Shown: positions 29,340 through 40,745 of the stretch, one piece after another
Layout of the letters: each line of letters opens with the position of its first letter
How positions within the stretch are numbered: the first letter of the stretch is position 1
Assembly (NCBI GenBank): GCA_036873755.1
Contig: JAVTVY010037230.1
Span: forward strand, 1 to 64,000
From: Hanleya hanleyi
Taxonomy: Eukaryota > Mollusca > Polyplacophora > Lepidopleurida > Hanleyidae
DNA length: 64,000 bases
Reading direction: 5' to 3'
The notes under the pieces: model-generated
Seen by the model: the letters and a program-made list of their open reading frames with translations, nothing else
Told to the model about the DNA's origin: nothing
Databases searched by the model: none
Translations under genes and position numbers: made by a program

Positions 29340-30355
29340 TTTGTGACCTAGGTGGGTCCCTTATTGACCGATTGGGTCGAGTGAGGTATCAAAGAGAAGC
29401 ATTCGTGAAGGGGCATCTGACGGGCTGGCGTGGGGTTGAAATATCGGCATTCTGCGCATGCGCGGTGGCTAAAGGGTATGAAAATAGACGTTTTGGAGCT
29501 AGGGGAGCCCCTAATGGTCCGATGGGGTCGAGTGAGGTATTAAAGTGAAGCATTCGTGAAGGGGCATCTAATGGGCTGGGTGTGGGGTTGAAATATCGGC
29601 ATTCTGTGCATGCGCGGTGGCCAAAGGGTATGAACATAGACGTTTTGGAGCTAGGGGAGCCACTAATGGTCCGATTGGGTCAAGTGAGGTATCAAAGTGA
29701 AGCATTCGTGAAGAGGCATCTGATGGGTTGGGTGTGGTGTTGAAATATCGGCATTCTGCGCATGCGCGGTGGCCAAAGGGTATGAAAATAGACGTTTTGG
29801 GGCTAGGGGAGCCCCTAATGGTCCAATGGAGCCATATGAGGTATCAAAGTGAAGCATTCGTGAAGGGGCATCTGACTGGACTAGCGGCTCGGGCGTTGTC
29901 ACCATTCTGCGCATGCGCAGACAGGGAATTGTGGGAAAAGTGTATGGAAATAGACGTTTTGGGATCTAGGGGAGTCCCTAATGGGCCGATGGAGTCGTAT
30001 GAGGTATCCATGTGAAGCCTATGTGAGGGGGCATATGACTGGACTAGTGGCTCGGGCGTTGTCACCATTCTGCGCATGCGCAGACAGGGAATTGTGGGAA
30101 AAGGGTATGGAAATAGACGTTTTGGGATCTAGGGGATTCCCTAATGGGCCGATGGAGTCGTATGAGGTATCCATGTGAAGCCTATGTGAGGGGACATATG
30201 ACTGGACTAGTGACTCGAGCGTTGTCACCATTCTGCGCATGGGCGGTGGGCAAAGGGTATGGAAATAGACGTTTTGGGATCTAGGGGAGCCCCTAATGGG
30301 CCGATATAGTTGTATGAGGTATCAATGTGAAGCCTATGTGAAGGGGCATCCAGTC
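29340..30355. repeat. Tandem repeats of 153-163 bp with NRF1-like core
   Basis: About seven head-to-tail units, each with GGTCGAGTGAGGTATC (or TCGTATGAGG), GAAGCATTCGTGAAGGGGCA, GCGCATGCGC and ATAGACGTTTTGGAGCTAGG. This is the same family as 7020-7995 in element 1, but here all in one orientation. Frames such as 29728-30015 are translated repeat. Confidence 0.8.
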
Positions 30356-31110
30356 ATGGGTGGGTGCATGTAAAAATTTTCCTGAAAAAAAACGGAACAC
30401 GGACTTTATCGAAAAATCCGGGAAAATGCCTATATGGGTTATGGGGGGTATATAGGTCGCCGGGCTTAACGGGGCTTGCCTATCAATAGAGTTATCTCCC
30501 CCTAGTTCCAGGGTGGGTGTGTATGTAAAAAAATTCCTGAAAAAATACGGAACACGGACTTTATCCTAAATTACGGGAAAATGCCTATATGGGGTATTGG
30601 GGGGTATAGGACCATCCTGGGAAACCTACTTCTCGACATTTGCGGTATAGGTCTCGTTTTCTTAGTCTCGTCGTGAAATTTTTGAAAAAAGTACCATACA
30701 GCCCATATAGACCCATATAGTCCCATACTGGGGGTATAGGACCAATGTTTGTCCCACTGGGAAACCTACTTCTATACATTTGCGCTATGGTTGTTTGTAT
30801 TTGTTTTCTTAGTCTCGTTAAGACAAACATGATAGGAAGTGTCCCGGCACGAAACGATGAAATTTTTGAAAAAAGTTCAGGGAGACCCATATAGACCCAT
30901 ATAGTCCCATACTGGGGGTATAGGACCAATGTTTGTCCCACTGGGAAACCTACTTCTAGACATTTGCGGTATGGTTGTTTGGATTTGTTTTCTTAGTCTC
31001 GTCAAGACAAACATGATAGGAAGTGTCCCGACACGAAACGGTGAAATTTTTTGAAAAAGTTCGAGGTCTGTCTATAGCCCCATATAGACCCATATACTGG
31101 GGTATAAGCC
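30355..31110. repeat. Second tandem repeat family (CCATATAGACCCATATAG)
   Basis: Two copies of a unit with ACGGAACACGGACTTTATC are followed by about three copies of a unit with CCCATATAGACCCATATAGT and CCACTGGGAAACCTACTTCT. Confidence 0.7.
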
Positions 31111-31139
31111 CAATGTATGTATAAATCCATACTGGGTGG

Positions 31140-31910
31140 ACGTGTTGGAGTCTAGGTGAGTCCCTGGTGGTCCAATGGTGTCGTATGAGGTCTTATTTTG
31201 AAGCACTCATGCAGGAGCGCTTCACTACACTAATGGTTCGTCCGTTGTCAAATAGTCTGCGCATGCGCAGCCTGGCCGTAGTATAGAAAGCAGGCATTTT
31301 TGGGGGTATGTGGGTGTGTGTTTGGGTTAGAGATGGCCTACTCACGGTTCGAATGGGTCGTGTGAGGTATCAATGTGAAGAATTCGTGAAGGGGCATCTG
31401 ATGGGCTGGGTGTGCAGGAGCACTTCACTACACTAATGGTTCGTCCGTTGTCAAATAGTTGCGCATGCGCAGCCTGGCCGTAGTATAGAAAGCAGGCATT
31501 TTTGGGGGTATGTGGGTGTGTGTTTGGGTTAGAGATGGCCTATTCACGGTTCGAATGGGTCGTGTGAGGTATCAATGTGAAGCATTCGTGAAGGGCATCT
31601 GATGGGCTGGGTGAGGGGTTGAAATATCGGCATTCTGCGCATGCGCGGTGGCCAAAGGGTATGAAAATAGACGTTTTGGAGCTAGGAGAGCCACTAATGG
31701 TCCAATGGGGTCGAGTGAGGTATCCATGTGAAGCCTATGTGAGGGAGCCTCTGATGGCGTGGATGTGGGGTAGAAATAGGGTCATTCTGCGCATGCCCGG
31801 TGGCCAAAGTGTATGGAAATAGACGTTTTTGTGGTCTAGGCGAGCCCCTCATGGGCCTATTGTGTCGAGTGAGGTATCCATGTGAATCATAGATGGGGGA
31901 GCATCCACCT
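31140..31910. repeat. Further diverged units of the NRF1-core repeat
   Basis: Units resembling 29340-30355, with an inserted phrase GGCATTTTTGGGGGTATGTG occurring twice (about 31287 and 31497). Confidence 0.7.
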
Positions 31911-31929
31911 GGACTAACATTCACGTGGT

Positions 31930-32220
31930 TTGGTGGGTCTGCGCAAGTGTGTGTGACGTCACTTCCGGTTTTTCAGAATGCTCAAACACTACCTCCAACT
32001 TTCCCGGCCCGTACACCGGCCCGGTTCGCCCCGGCCGCAGCGCGCGCGCGCGGGAGTGATCTGATGCCGCAGCGAGCGCGCGCGTCATTACCGGCAGTGC
32101 GCGGATGCATGTCGGGTCAAAAGGTCAAAGGTCACATCAGGTCAAAAGGTCTCCCTTTCGGCAAGGTTCGGAGGGGACAATGTTGCGGCATCGATATATA
32201 CAGAGCTTGAACCCCAAAAA
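31930..32220 (+). promoter_or_regulatory. CpG-rich segment with nuclear-receptor half-site array
   Basis: Locally very GC- and CpG-rich (a CG dinucleotide run near 32040). It has a CRE (TGACGTCA), an ETS core (CTTCCGG) and AGGTCAAAGGTCA, a perfect DR1 nuclear-receptor site, within a longer series of GGTCA half-sites at about 32113-32150. A TATATA lies at about 32194. It looks like a pol II promoter; the product is not evident. Confidence 0.45.
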
Positions 32221-32339
32221 GAGGATTGTAAATTAACCTGGGAAGGATGGGCAGTTCCATTTGGACCAATCAGCGGTCGAGAAAAAAGAGCCGATGAGCG
32301 CTCGATAAAAGAACCAATGGACGGGTACTAGGTACACGT

Positions 32340-32490
32340 CTGCGCTTACATCCGGGTACTAGGATGCTTTCGCCTACGTCCGCGTCTACATCCGGGTTCT
32401 TTTGGGGTTTCCCAGTGGGTTTTTTCCGTCTTCCATCTGGGTACTGTGGTTTTACATCCGGGTTCTCATATTACATCCGGGTTTTTCCAT
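32340..32490. repeat. ACATCCGGGT decamer repeats
   Basis: Four exact copies of ACATCCGGGT (near 32349, 32389, 32453 and 32475), an ETS/GABP-type site, in about 150 bp. Confidence 0.5.
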
Positions 32491-32865
32491 ATTTAAAAAT
32501 ACATAGAACTTATAGTAATAAACTTAATCTATACGTGTTGGACGAGTCTTCACTCACCGTTTTCCTTTACACGCACCTCAATGAAATGCCCGCTCCAAAC
32601 CTAGACCAAAACACGTACTTGGTCTGTGGGCTGATTTCATTGGCTCTCTATTTTACTATAGTGCTCTTGCATTCTAACATTGATGGGTTACATTTTGGCC
32701 CCATCCTACACCACTGATTTCAGTTTGACTGAATCTCCACATTAGGCATTTATGCATTATGTATAAAACACACAAGTCAGGGTTTTTTGGGGAGATCTCA
32801 TTTTGTTTTTTTATTCAGTCACAACAAAAACGTGAGAACAACCACGTGAAAACTGAAGCCGAGAA
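32491..32865. other. Spacer before the element 2 protease
   Basis: AT-rich with no recognisable gene. It occupies the place where the polymerase gene would lie in element 1; no polymerase motif is seen on either strand. Confidence 0.45.
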
Positions 32866-33030
32866 CAAGGGGCTTGTACATTGAAAGAACTGAAGCCCAG
32901 AACAGGGGGCTTGTACATTGAAAGAACTGAAGCCCAGAACAGGGGGCTTGTAAACTTAATCCCAGAACAGGGGGCTTGTACATTGAAAGAACTTAAGCCC
33001 AGAACGGGGCTTGTACATTGAAATGATGGG
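32866..33030 (-). repeat. Tandem copies of the protease 3' end
   Basis: The last codons of the protease (FNVQAPFWA and stop) plus the bases after them recur about four times as units of roughly 43 bp, each reading CCCAGAACAGGGGGCTTGTA on the plus strand. Confidence 0.65.
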
Positions 33031-33466
33031 CGGCCCAGTCATATACGAGTACATCGCGGTCCTCGGCCTTGGGGTACTCGTCAAAGATCTGTACGATGGT
33101 AGATAAGGGTCTTCCCCGGCATCGATGGTACAGGTAAAACAAGCAATATTGTCCGCACACCATACTGTCCAGGCTTTGCAACGTTTTAGTATTCCAACAC
33201 CACGTCTCTGTGTCTTGATCCATGAAGTCTGTTAAATCGGAACGGAGGGGTGGTAGGCCGTACGGATCAAAGTATTCGCCCTGCTCTTCTGTCAAGTACA
33301 CGGCCACCCAGTGTTCAACGGGTCGATCCATCGGGTCTGTATTCAGGACGTAAGCAGCAGGATACACACGGTCTAACGGGAACACGTCTCGGGCGAACAC
33401 TCCTTGAAAGACCATGCGTGTCCCTGGATCATTCTCCAGCACGGTGCGTATCTGGTCTGTATCCAT
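32993..33466 (-). CDS. PRO: Adenain-type protease of element 2
   Basis: 157 aa, open throughout, starting at MDTDQIRTVLEN. His in VEHWVAVYL, the acidic residue in EYFDPYG and Gln-Cys in CGQYCLFYL are conserved, so it could still be enzymatic. It ends a little earlier than the element 1 protein. It is the only late gene of element 2 next to the break where the polymerase has been lost. The stop-codon region has been tandemly duplicated behind it. Confidence 0.85.
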   Translation of the reverse strand: MDTDQIRTVLENDPGTRMVFQGVFARDVFPLDRVYPAAYVLNTDPMDRPVEHWVAVYLTEEQGEYFDPYGLPPLRSDLTDFMDQDTETWCWNTKTLQSLDSMVCGQYCLFYLYHRCRGRPLSTIVQIFDEYPKAEDRDVLVYDWAAHHFNVQAPFWA

Positions 33467-33467
33467 G

Positions 33468-34015
33468 TTAGGTGGCAAAGTCACACAGGACATTGCGCGC
33501 CTTATCCACTTGAATGATGTTGTCAAACTCAGCGTAGCAAATCACATTGATGGTTTTCGGTAAAGGTGTCCCGAAATGCAGTTCCAAGCGTAAGTTGCCT
33601 TTCTTGACGAGACTCAGTTGATGATCGTTGTCTAAGGTGGGAGTCAGATCGTAACAGAACAAGGTGTACCCTCTGCCGAAATCGTCCCGACTGATCATAT
33701 TTCCCTCGTCTTGGTTGATTTGGCCAGTTGCTGTGAAGAGGTTCAGATATCTCCGGATGTAATTGTGCGTTCCGAAATTAGGTTGTAAAGGCCGTGCTGT
33801 TACCTGTTGGCCATCCACATGCAGGGCCACGAAATTGATGTTGAAGGCTTTTAGGTTGAACGGATTCCTCGAGAGAGTCCCATTATAACTGACGTTCTCC
33901 ACACAGGCTAGGGTTAAACGCTTGGGCAAATCCCCCAGGAACAGGTTTTCTTGATTGACAATCATATTGCCTTTAGAAACGGAAAAGACCTTGGTCTGTA
34001 CTCGTCGAATCGGGT
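33468..34015 (-). pseudogene. Major capsid protein of element 2, C-terminal fragment
   Basis: Carries ENLFLGDLPKRLTLACV and LRLELHFGTPLPKTINVICY, as in element 1. Its 5' side ends abruptly at the foldback element at 34016. Removing that element brings it next to the middle fragment. Confidence 0.85.
34005..34015. repeat. Target duplication of the foldback element, left copy
   Basis: TCGAATCGGGT, repeated exactly at 39438-39448. The capsid reading continues across one copy. Confidence 0.75.
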
Positions 34016-34237
34016 GGATACTTCATGTAAGGAAGCACGAGAGAGACTATAAGACGGTGGAAAACCTGCACCATTCTCTTATTTTCAGCCGTACAAGTGC
34101 CATATTAATGAAACACAATGTGGTTCAAAGTAGTTTCTTTGTACAGCAGAGTACAGATCTGTCTTTGTCAACGCTCTTTGCACCTTCTTAATGGAAGGAA
34201 ATGAAGTTGACTTTTCAATTTGTCATCAGGAACATTA

Positions 34238-35690
34238 CCTTTTCTCGGTACGGCAGAATGCAGCGGCACAATGGAAAATCAGAGAGTTTTCTTCTGCCGG
34301 CACTTTGAACCGGCAGAATGGAAAGAAGGGTGAGCCTAACCCTGTAACGTGACAATGAAGCGCATCAGAATGAACATGTCTTTCTAGAGAGCGTCACTTT
34401 GCAACGTCACAATCAAAGTCAAATCCTGCTTACCAGCATCACAATATAACACAATGACTTCTTCCCTCTACGGCAGAATGGAACGGCACAATGGAAAATG
34501 AAAGACTCTCTCTCTTTCTGCCCGCCGGCACTTTGAACCGGCAGAATGAAAGGAAGGGTTGAGTCTAACCCTGTAACGTCACAATGAAGTCCGTCGGAAT
34601 GAAGATGTCTTTGTTGAGAGCGTCACTTTGCAACGTCACAATCAAAGCCAATCCTGCTTTCTAATTGGAGGTAGTTGCTATACAAGGTACCTGTTTTGTC
34701 AGTACGGCAGAATGGAACGACACAATGAAAAATTTAAGACCATATTTTTTCGAACCGACGCTGCAGCGTCACAATGAAAGACAGTCCCTTTACCTCTTTA
34801 CGGCAGAATGCAGCGACACAATGGAAGATGAGAGAATTTTCTTCTACCGACACTTTGAACCGGCAGAATATTGGAAGGAAGGGTGAGCCTAACCCTGCAA
34901 CGTCACAATGAAGTGCGTCAGAATGAACATCTCTTTCTTCAGAGCGTCACTTTGCAACGTCACAATCAAAGTAAATCCTGCTTCTCAGCATCACACAACA
35001 CAAACACGTTTTCCCTCTACGGCAGAATGGAACGGCACAATGGAAAATGAAAGACTTTCTTTCTGCCAGCACTTTGAAGCGACAGAATGGAAGAGAGCCT
35101 AACCCTGTAATGTCACAATGAAGTACGTCAGAATGAACATGTCTTTCATCAGAGCGTCACTTTGCAACGTCACAATCAAAGTCAATCCTGCTTACCAGCA
35201 TCACAATATAACACAATCACTTTTTCCCTCTACGACAGAATGGAACGGCACAATGGAAAATGAAAGACTTTCTTTCTGCCGGCACTTTGAAGCGACAGAA
35301 TGGAAGGAAATAAAGTGTTTAATTGATCATCAGAAACGTTACTTTTTCTCAGTACGGCAGAATGGCACGTCACAATGAAAAATTTAAGACCATTTTTTTT
35401 CGTACTGACGCTGCAGCGTCACAATGAAACACAGTCACTTTAGTTCTTTACGGCAGAATGCAGCGGCACAATGGAAAATCAGAGACTTTTCTTCTGCCGG
35501 CACTTTGAACCGGCAGAATGGAAGGAAAGGGTGAGCCTAACCTTGTAACGTCACAATGAAGTGCGTCAGAATGAAGATGCTTTTCTTAAGAGCGTCACTT
35601 TGCAACGTCACAATCAAAGCCAATCCTGCTTTCTAATTGGAGATAGTTGCTAAATAATTAGCTATTACACTATACAAGGTACAATTTGAC
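34238..35690. repeat. Left arm of the foldback element
   Basis: Modules of roughly 220 bp with ACGGCAGAATGGAACGGCAC, CACTTTGAACCGGCAGAATG, AACGTCACAATGAAG and GCGTCACTTTGCAACGTCAC, repeated about six times. Confidence 0.75.
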
Positions 35691-38036
35691 ATTCGACTTG
35701 ACATACATTCCGTGACACTGCTTTGACACTCACCTAAACATACATTCCTGCCTAATACAGCTTTGACACTCGATTGCACGTACATTTTTCCCTAATACCG
35801 CTTTGACACTGCACTTCAGATATATTCCTTCCTAACAGTGCTTTGAAAGTCAACTTCAAACACACTCATGCCTAACACCCAGCTTCAACATTACCCTAGT
35901 TACGCTTTGGTGGAGAAATTATCTGACTTCTATAGACTTCTGACTTCTGTTCCTCCCTAACAGCGCTTTGACAGTCGACTTCATGTACATTACTCCCTCA
36001 CTCCACTTTCACACTCGACTTCACATACATTCATCCCGAACACCGCTTTGACATTCGACTCAACGTACATTTTTCCCTAACACTGCTTTGACACTGCACT
36101 TCTATAGCTGAAATGACCCTAAACGTGATAGTTATGAAGCATACCTATCCCTAAATCCTAATCCCGCTTTGACACTCGACCTGACATACATTCCTCCCTA
36201 ACACAGCTTTGACACTTGACTTGACGTACTCCTCCCTAACACCGTTTTGACACTTGACTTGACGTACATTCCTCCCTAACACCGCTTTGACACTCGACTT
36301 TACATACATTCCTCCCTAACACCGGTTGACACTCGACTTCACGTAAAATGCAACCCTAAGACTGCTTTGACATTCGACTCCACATACATTTTTCCCTTAC
36401 ACCGCTTTGACACTGCACTTCAGATATATTCCTTCCTAACAGTGCTTTGAAAGTCAACTTCAAGCACACTCGTGCTGAACGCCCAGCTTCGACATTACCC
36501 TAGTTACGCTTTGGTGGAGAAATTACCTGACTTCTATAGCTGAAATGACCCTAAACCTGATAGTTATGAAGCATACATAACCCTAAGTCCTAATACCGCT
36601 TTGACATTCAACATTACATACATTCCTCCCTAACACAGCTTTGACACTCGACTTCACATACATTCCTCCCTAACACAGCTTTGACAGTCGACTTCACATA
36701 CATTCCTCCCTAACACCGCTTTGACATTCAACTTCAAAATACATTCCTTCCTAACACCACTTTGACACCCGACTTCACATACATTCCTCCCTAACACCGC
36801 TTTGCCACTCGACTTGACATACATTCCTCCCTAACACCGCTTTGACACTCGATTTGACATACATTCCTCCCTAACACCGCTTTGACACTCGACTTGACGT
36901 ACATTCCTCCCTAACACCGCTTTGACACTCGACTTGACGTACATTCCTCCCTAACACCGCTTTGACACTCGACTTCACATACATTCCTCCCTAACACCGC
37001 TTTGACACTTGACTCCACATACATTTCTCCCTAACAACAATTTGACATTCGACTTGACATACATTCCGTGACACTGCTTTGACACTCACCTAAACATACA
37101 TTTTTCCCTAATACCGCTTTGACACTGCACTTCAGATATATTCCTTCCTAACAGTGCTTTGAAAGTCAACTTCAAGCACACTCATGCTGAACGGCCAGCT
37201 TCGACATTACCCTAGTTACGCTTTGGTGGAGAAATTATCTGACTTCTATAGCTAAAATGACCCTAAACCTGATAGTTATGAAGCATACCTAACCCTAAGT
37301 CCTAATACCGCTTTGAAACTCAACATTACATACATTCCTCCCTAACACAGCTTTGACACTCGACTTCACATACATTCCTCCCTAACACAGCTTTGACAGT
37401 CGACTTCACATACATTCCTCCCTAACACCGCTTTGACATTCAACTTCAAAATACATTCCTCCCGAACACCACTTTGACAGTCAACTTCACATACATTCCT
37501 CCTTAACACCGCTTTGACATTCAACTTCAAATACGTTCTTCCCTAATACCACTTTGACACTCGACTTCACATACATTCCTCCCTAACACCGCTTTGCCAC
37601 TCGACGTGACATACATTCCTCCCTAACACTGGTTGACACTCGACTTCACGTACATTCCTCCCTAACACTGCTTTGACAGTCGACTTAACATACATTCCTC
37701 CCTAACACCGCTTTGACATTCGACTTCAAATACATTCCTCCCTAACACCGCTTTGACACTCGGCTTCACGTACATTCCTCCCTAACACCGCTTTGCCACT
37801 CGACTTCACATACATTCCTCCCTAACACTGGTTGACACTCGAATTCACGCACATTCCTCCCTAACACCGCTTTGACATTAGACTTGACGTACATTCCTCC
37901 CTAACACCGCTTTGATACTCGACTTGACATACATTCCTCCCTAACACTGGTTGACATTCGACTTCACGTACATTCCTCCCTAACACCGCTTTGACACTCG
38001 ACTTGACATACATTCCTCCCTAACACTGGTTGACAC
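35690..38036. repeat. 40-bp minisatellite
   Basis: Roughly fifty-odd units of a 40-bp sequence built from CATACATTCCTCCCTAACAC and CGCTTTGACACTCGACTTCA. A longer segment with TTACGCTTTGGTGGAGAAAT is embedded three times (about 35905, 36507 and 37208), which shows higher-order duplication. Confidence 0.85.
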
Positions 38037-38840
38037 TGCCAAACGCCGTAACGCCGTTTCTATGAAGAGATACATTACCGCATTTATGACTTCAAACCGC
38101 CAACAAACACTCCACAGAAATGGAGTACTGATCAGGAGACATTCTCGGACTTAAGACCTGGTAACAGTTGGATGCACCGCCCCCTCCCCCTACTCCTTGC
38201 CTCCACACTGGAGGATGTGTTCGGGTAATGATAACATTTGCAGAGAATCGGCCTATTTATATAACAATAAATATTTTTACAACTAATCTTTACATAATTT
38301 GTGACGAGACGTATTTTCCACAAAATACTTAAGTTTTAGAACCCAAGCAGCTGAACTCGTGGATCAGTACACAGGCTCTGCTTTACTTTCCAAGGTCTCG
38401 CATGCATGCAGATTAAGAGATAGAACAGCGACCAAAGAAACTATCCAAGTAGCTGAACTGACGGATCACTGAACACAGGCTCTGCTTTACTTTCCAATTA
38501 AGTAAAACAATTGAGCCTAAACTTGCCATACACATGCCATACACATTGTCCATCATTTCACGATGGAGGGGATGTTTTTGAATTGGTATACAACTGGAGT
38601 GGATGAAGCATGGCAAGGAAAGAATAATACATATCGGAAGGAAATACCAGGCGAGCTTTTTGGTAGCCTTGCTGTATATGTAGGCCTACATTTTTCAATC
38701 GATGTCAAATCCTCCTACATATATGTATGTAACATTGACACATTTTGTGTCAAAAAAAAATTAACAAAGGGTACGGTCAGTCTGTCACTTCATTCTTCCG
38801 ATCACAGAAATCCTTGTATTTTAAATACTTGATACATTGA
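38037..38840. other. Unique spacer in the foldback element
   Basis: No gene is recognised. A pair of related segments with CACAGGCTCTGCTTTACTTTCC occurs at about 38370 and 38473. Confidence 0.4.
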
Positions 38841-39310
38841 GAAAGTGACATTGTGCCGTGCACCCCAAAAAAAAGAGAAATCCTTCTAGTTTTTATATTT
38901 TAAATAGTTGATAAGTTGGAAATGTTGAATTGGATCGGTTGGATCATTCTGCCGTGATAAAAAAAAGACTAATTAAATAGTTCATCAATTGAGAAAGTTT
39001 AATTGAGACATTCTGCCGTAATAAAAAAAAACGAGTACAAGGCCATAATCTTCATTGTGCCATTCTGCCGTCTTCCCCAAATAAGGGAGACTACGGTCAT
39101 TCTGCCACTTCATTCTGCCGGCCACAGTAATAGTCCTATTTGTAAATACTTGATAAATTGAGAGAGCTTCATTGTGCCATAGTGCCGTCGCCAAAATAAA
39201 AGAAGGCCTACACGGTCACGATTTTCATTCTGCCATTCTGACGTCTCCCCCAAAACAGACAGCATACGGCCATTCTGTCGCTTCATTCTGCCGGTCACAG
39301 AAATACTCCT
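38841..39310. repeat. Right arm of the foldback element
   Basis: Repeats of CATTCTGCCG and CATTGTGCC(A/G), the complement of the left-arm words, shorter and more diverged than the left arm. Confidence 0.7.
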
Positions 39311-39437
39311 TGTTCAATGTCCATGTATCACGGTCTCCAACCACCACCACCCACCCTATTAAAGTTTAATGCCATTGGCGTAAACGCCAATAAGGAGAGG
39401 ATATCTCTCTCGTGCTTTCTTACATGAAGTATGGACC

Positions 39438-39858
39438 TCGAATCGGGTACTGGGCTGGTTTTTTCTCCAAGGCTCTGATGTGCCCCAACTGTACACCTTG
39501 GCTCGGTTTCACTTTGCGTACAAACAGATTTGCCTCTTGGATGACAATGTTATACTCGAGGTCCTCATTCGGGGCCATCAAGGCAAACGCAGGCGTTGCG
39601 CGCACTAGTCGTATTTTGACAGGTACTCCATTCAAGAGGTATCGGTCCTGCATGAATAAGTCCGCATGCAGACGTCCCATCATATCGACCGAATGACTCT
39701 CCGCTGTGGCATCCACTCTCTCCGTATAGCCGTCATTATCAGGACTCGCTTTCATCTTGCCTGGGGTATCTCGGTAGGACAACGGGGCTGTCAAATACGA
39801 CTTTTTAGCGTCACGCCCGTAGGATAACAGTGTTTCGATGTAGGCTCGGTACGGGTAC
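39438..39858 (-). pseudogene. Major capsid protein of element 2, middle fragment
   Basis: Reads LSYRDTPGKMKASPDNDGYT and MMGRLHADLFMQDRYLLNGV, matching element 1. It is bounded by the foldback element on one side and the retroelement on the other. Confidence 0.85.
39833..39858. repeat. Target duplication of the retroelement, left copy
   Basis: A 26-bp sequence starting TTTCGATGTAGGCTCGG, repeated exactly at 40720-40745. It is capsid coding sequence. Confidence 0.8.
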
Positions 39859-40325
39859 GCTATATAGACGATCTTCTCGCTGTGGATAATCGCTATATAA
39901 ATGACGCAGTGAAGGATATATATCCACCTTCACTGGATTTGAAGGAAACTACAGATAGCCCTACGGGCACATCTTATTTAGATCTCTATCTCTATAAAAA
40001 TGAAGCGGGCATTCTCTCTCGTCGACTTTATGACAAAAGAGATGATTACAATTTCGACATCGTAAACTATCCCTTTCTGGATGGTAATATTCCAGTGGGA
40101 CCTGCATATGGCGTATACATATCTCGCTTAATAGCATTTGCTAGATCCTGTGTTAAATGTGATGATTTTAATCAACGTCACGAAACATTGTTGCAGAAAC
40201 TTATAAAACAGGGCTATTCCACCAAGCGCCTCCACTCAAACTTTCTCAAATTTGGCGATACATATCGCATGCTGATAGCAAAATACGAACGTAGCGTGCA
40301 AGATCTATGGCGCTACGTTTCGTAA
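39858..40325 (+). pseudogene. Reverse transcriptase C-terminal fragment
   Basis: The frame opens at the catalytic RYIDDLL motif (codons from 39858) and runs through TSYLDLYLYKNEAGILSRRL, YDKRDDYNFDIVNYPF and AYGVYISRLIAFARSC to a stop at 40323-40325. This RT type is widespread in marine invertebrates (family recalled, clade name uncertain). The catalytic core before RYIDD is missing, so the copy was 5'-truncated on insertion. The frame itself is uninterrupted, which suggests a young insertion. Confidence 0.75.
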
Positions 40326-40719
40326 CTTGTGTCTAATTCCGCTTAACTTGGGGCTAGGGGCCGTATGAACCCATGTACTTCAAGATCCTCATGGTACTCA
40401 TATGAACAGGCACAATCAAAGCGTGACTGAGATACATCAGTCTTTAGATGACGACTTTACAACGAATATTATGGATTACGAATACTGATCAGCGATACGG
40501 ACTTGATATTTTTGGAACATCATGATGTCTTGCCGGCATCATTGAAAACTGTTGACCGCTTCTCTCTTGCAGGAAACAAGCCTATGTTTATGTATACTAT
40601 GATTGTCTTTTTGAATTTGGTGCTAATACTGTTATATGGAATAGGTCTTTGGATTATGGACGCGGATATTCTCTAATGGACGACGGCTGAATTATGGATG
40701 ACGGACTAGACGCTTGTAA
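39859..40719 (+). mobile_element. 5'-truncated retroelement inserted in the capsid gene
   Basis: 861 bp between two exact 26-bp duplications. It consists of the RT end and about 395 bp of 3' untranslated sequence ending GACGCTTGTAAT, with no poly(A) tail. The last 270 bp match 55190-55460 (minus strand) almost perfectly. Confidence 0.8.
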
Positions 40720-40745
40720 TTTCGATGTAGGCTCGGTACGGGTAC
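40720..40745. repeat. Target duplication of the retroelement, right copy
   Basis: Exact repeat of 39833-39858. Confidence 0.8.

Larger units (their letters stand above)
34016..39437. mobile_element. Foldback-type transposon inserted in the capsid gene
   Basis: The outer ends are inverted copies: GGATACTTCATGTAAGGAAG on the left and, reverse-complemented, GGTCCATACTTCATGTAAGA on the right, continuing through GCACGAGAGAGA. Long arms of tandem CGGCAGAATG / CATTCTGCCG repeats flank a central minisatellite and a unique spacer. An 11-bp target duplication surrounds it. Repetitive inverted arms are typical of foldback elements. No transposase was found. Short frames (34665-34886, 34908-35102, 35118-35378) are translated repeat. 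Confidence 0.75.

Noticed and set aside
29389..30240. Overlapping reading frames of 60-95 aa with repeated peptide motifs
   Set aside because: They are translations of the 153-163 bp tandem repeat in several frames on both strands.
34665..35378. Three small plus-strand frames resembling each other
   Set aside because: They follow the tandem modules of the foldback arm and have no start context or conservation.
35690..38036. CRISPR-like array of regular repeats
   Set aside because: The units are head-to-tail minisatellite copies without unique spacers, in animal DNA.
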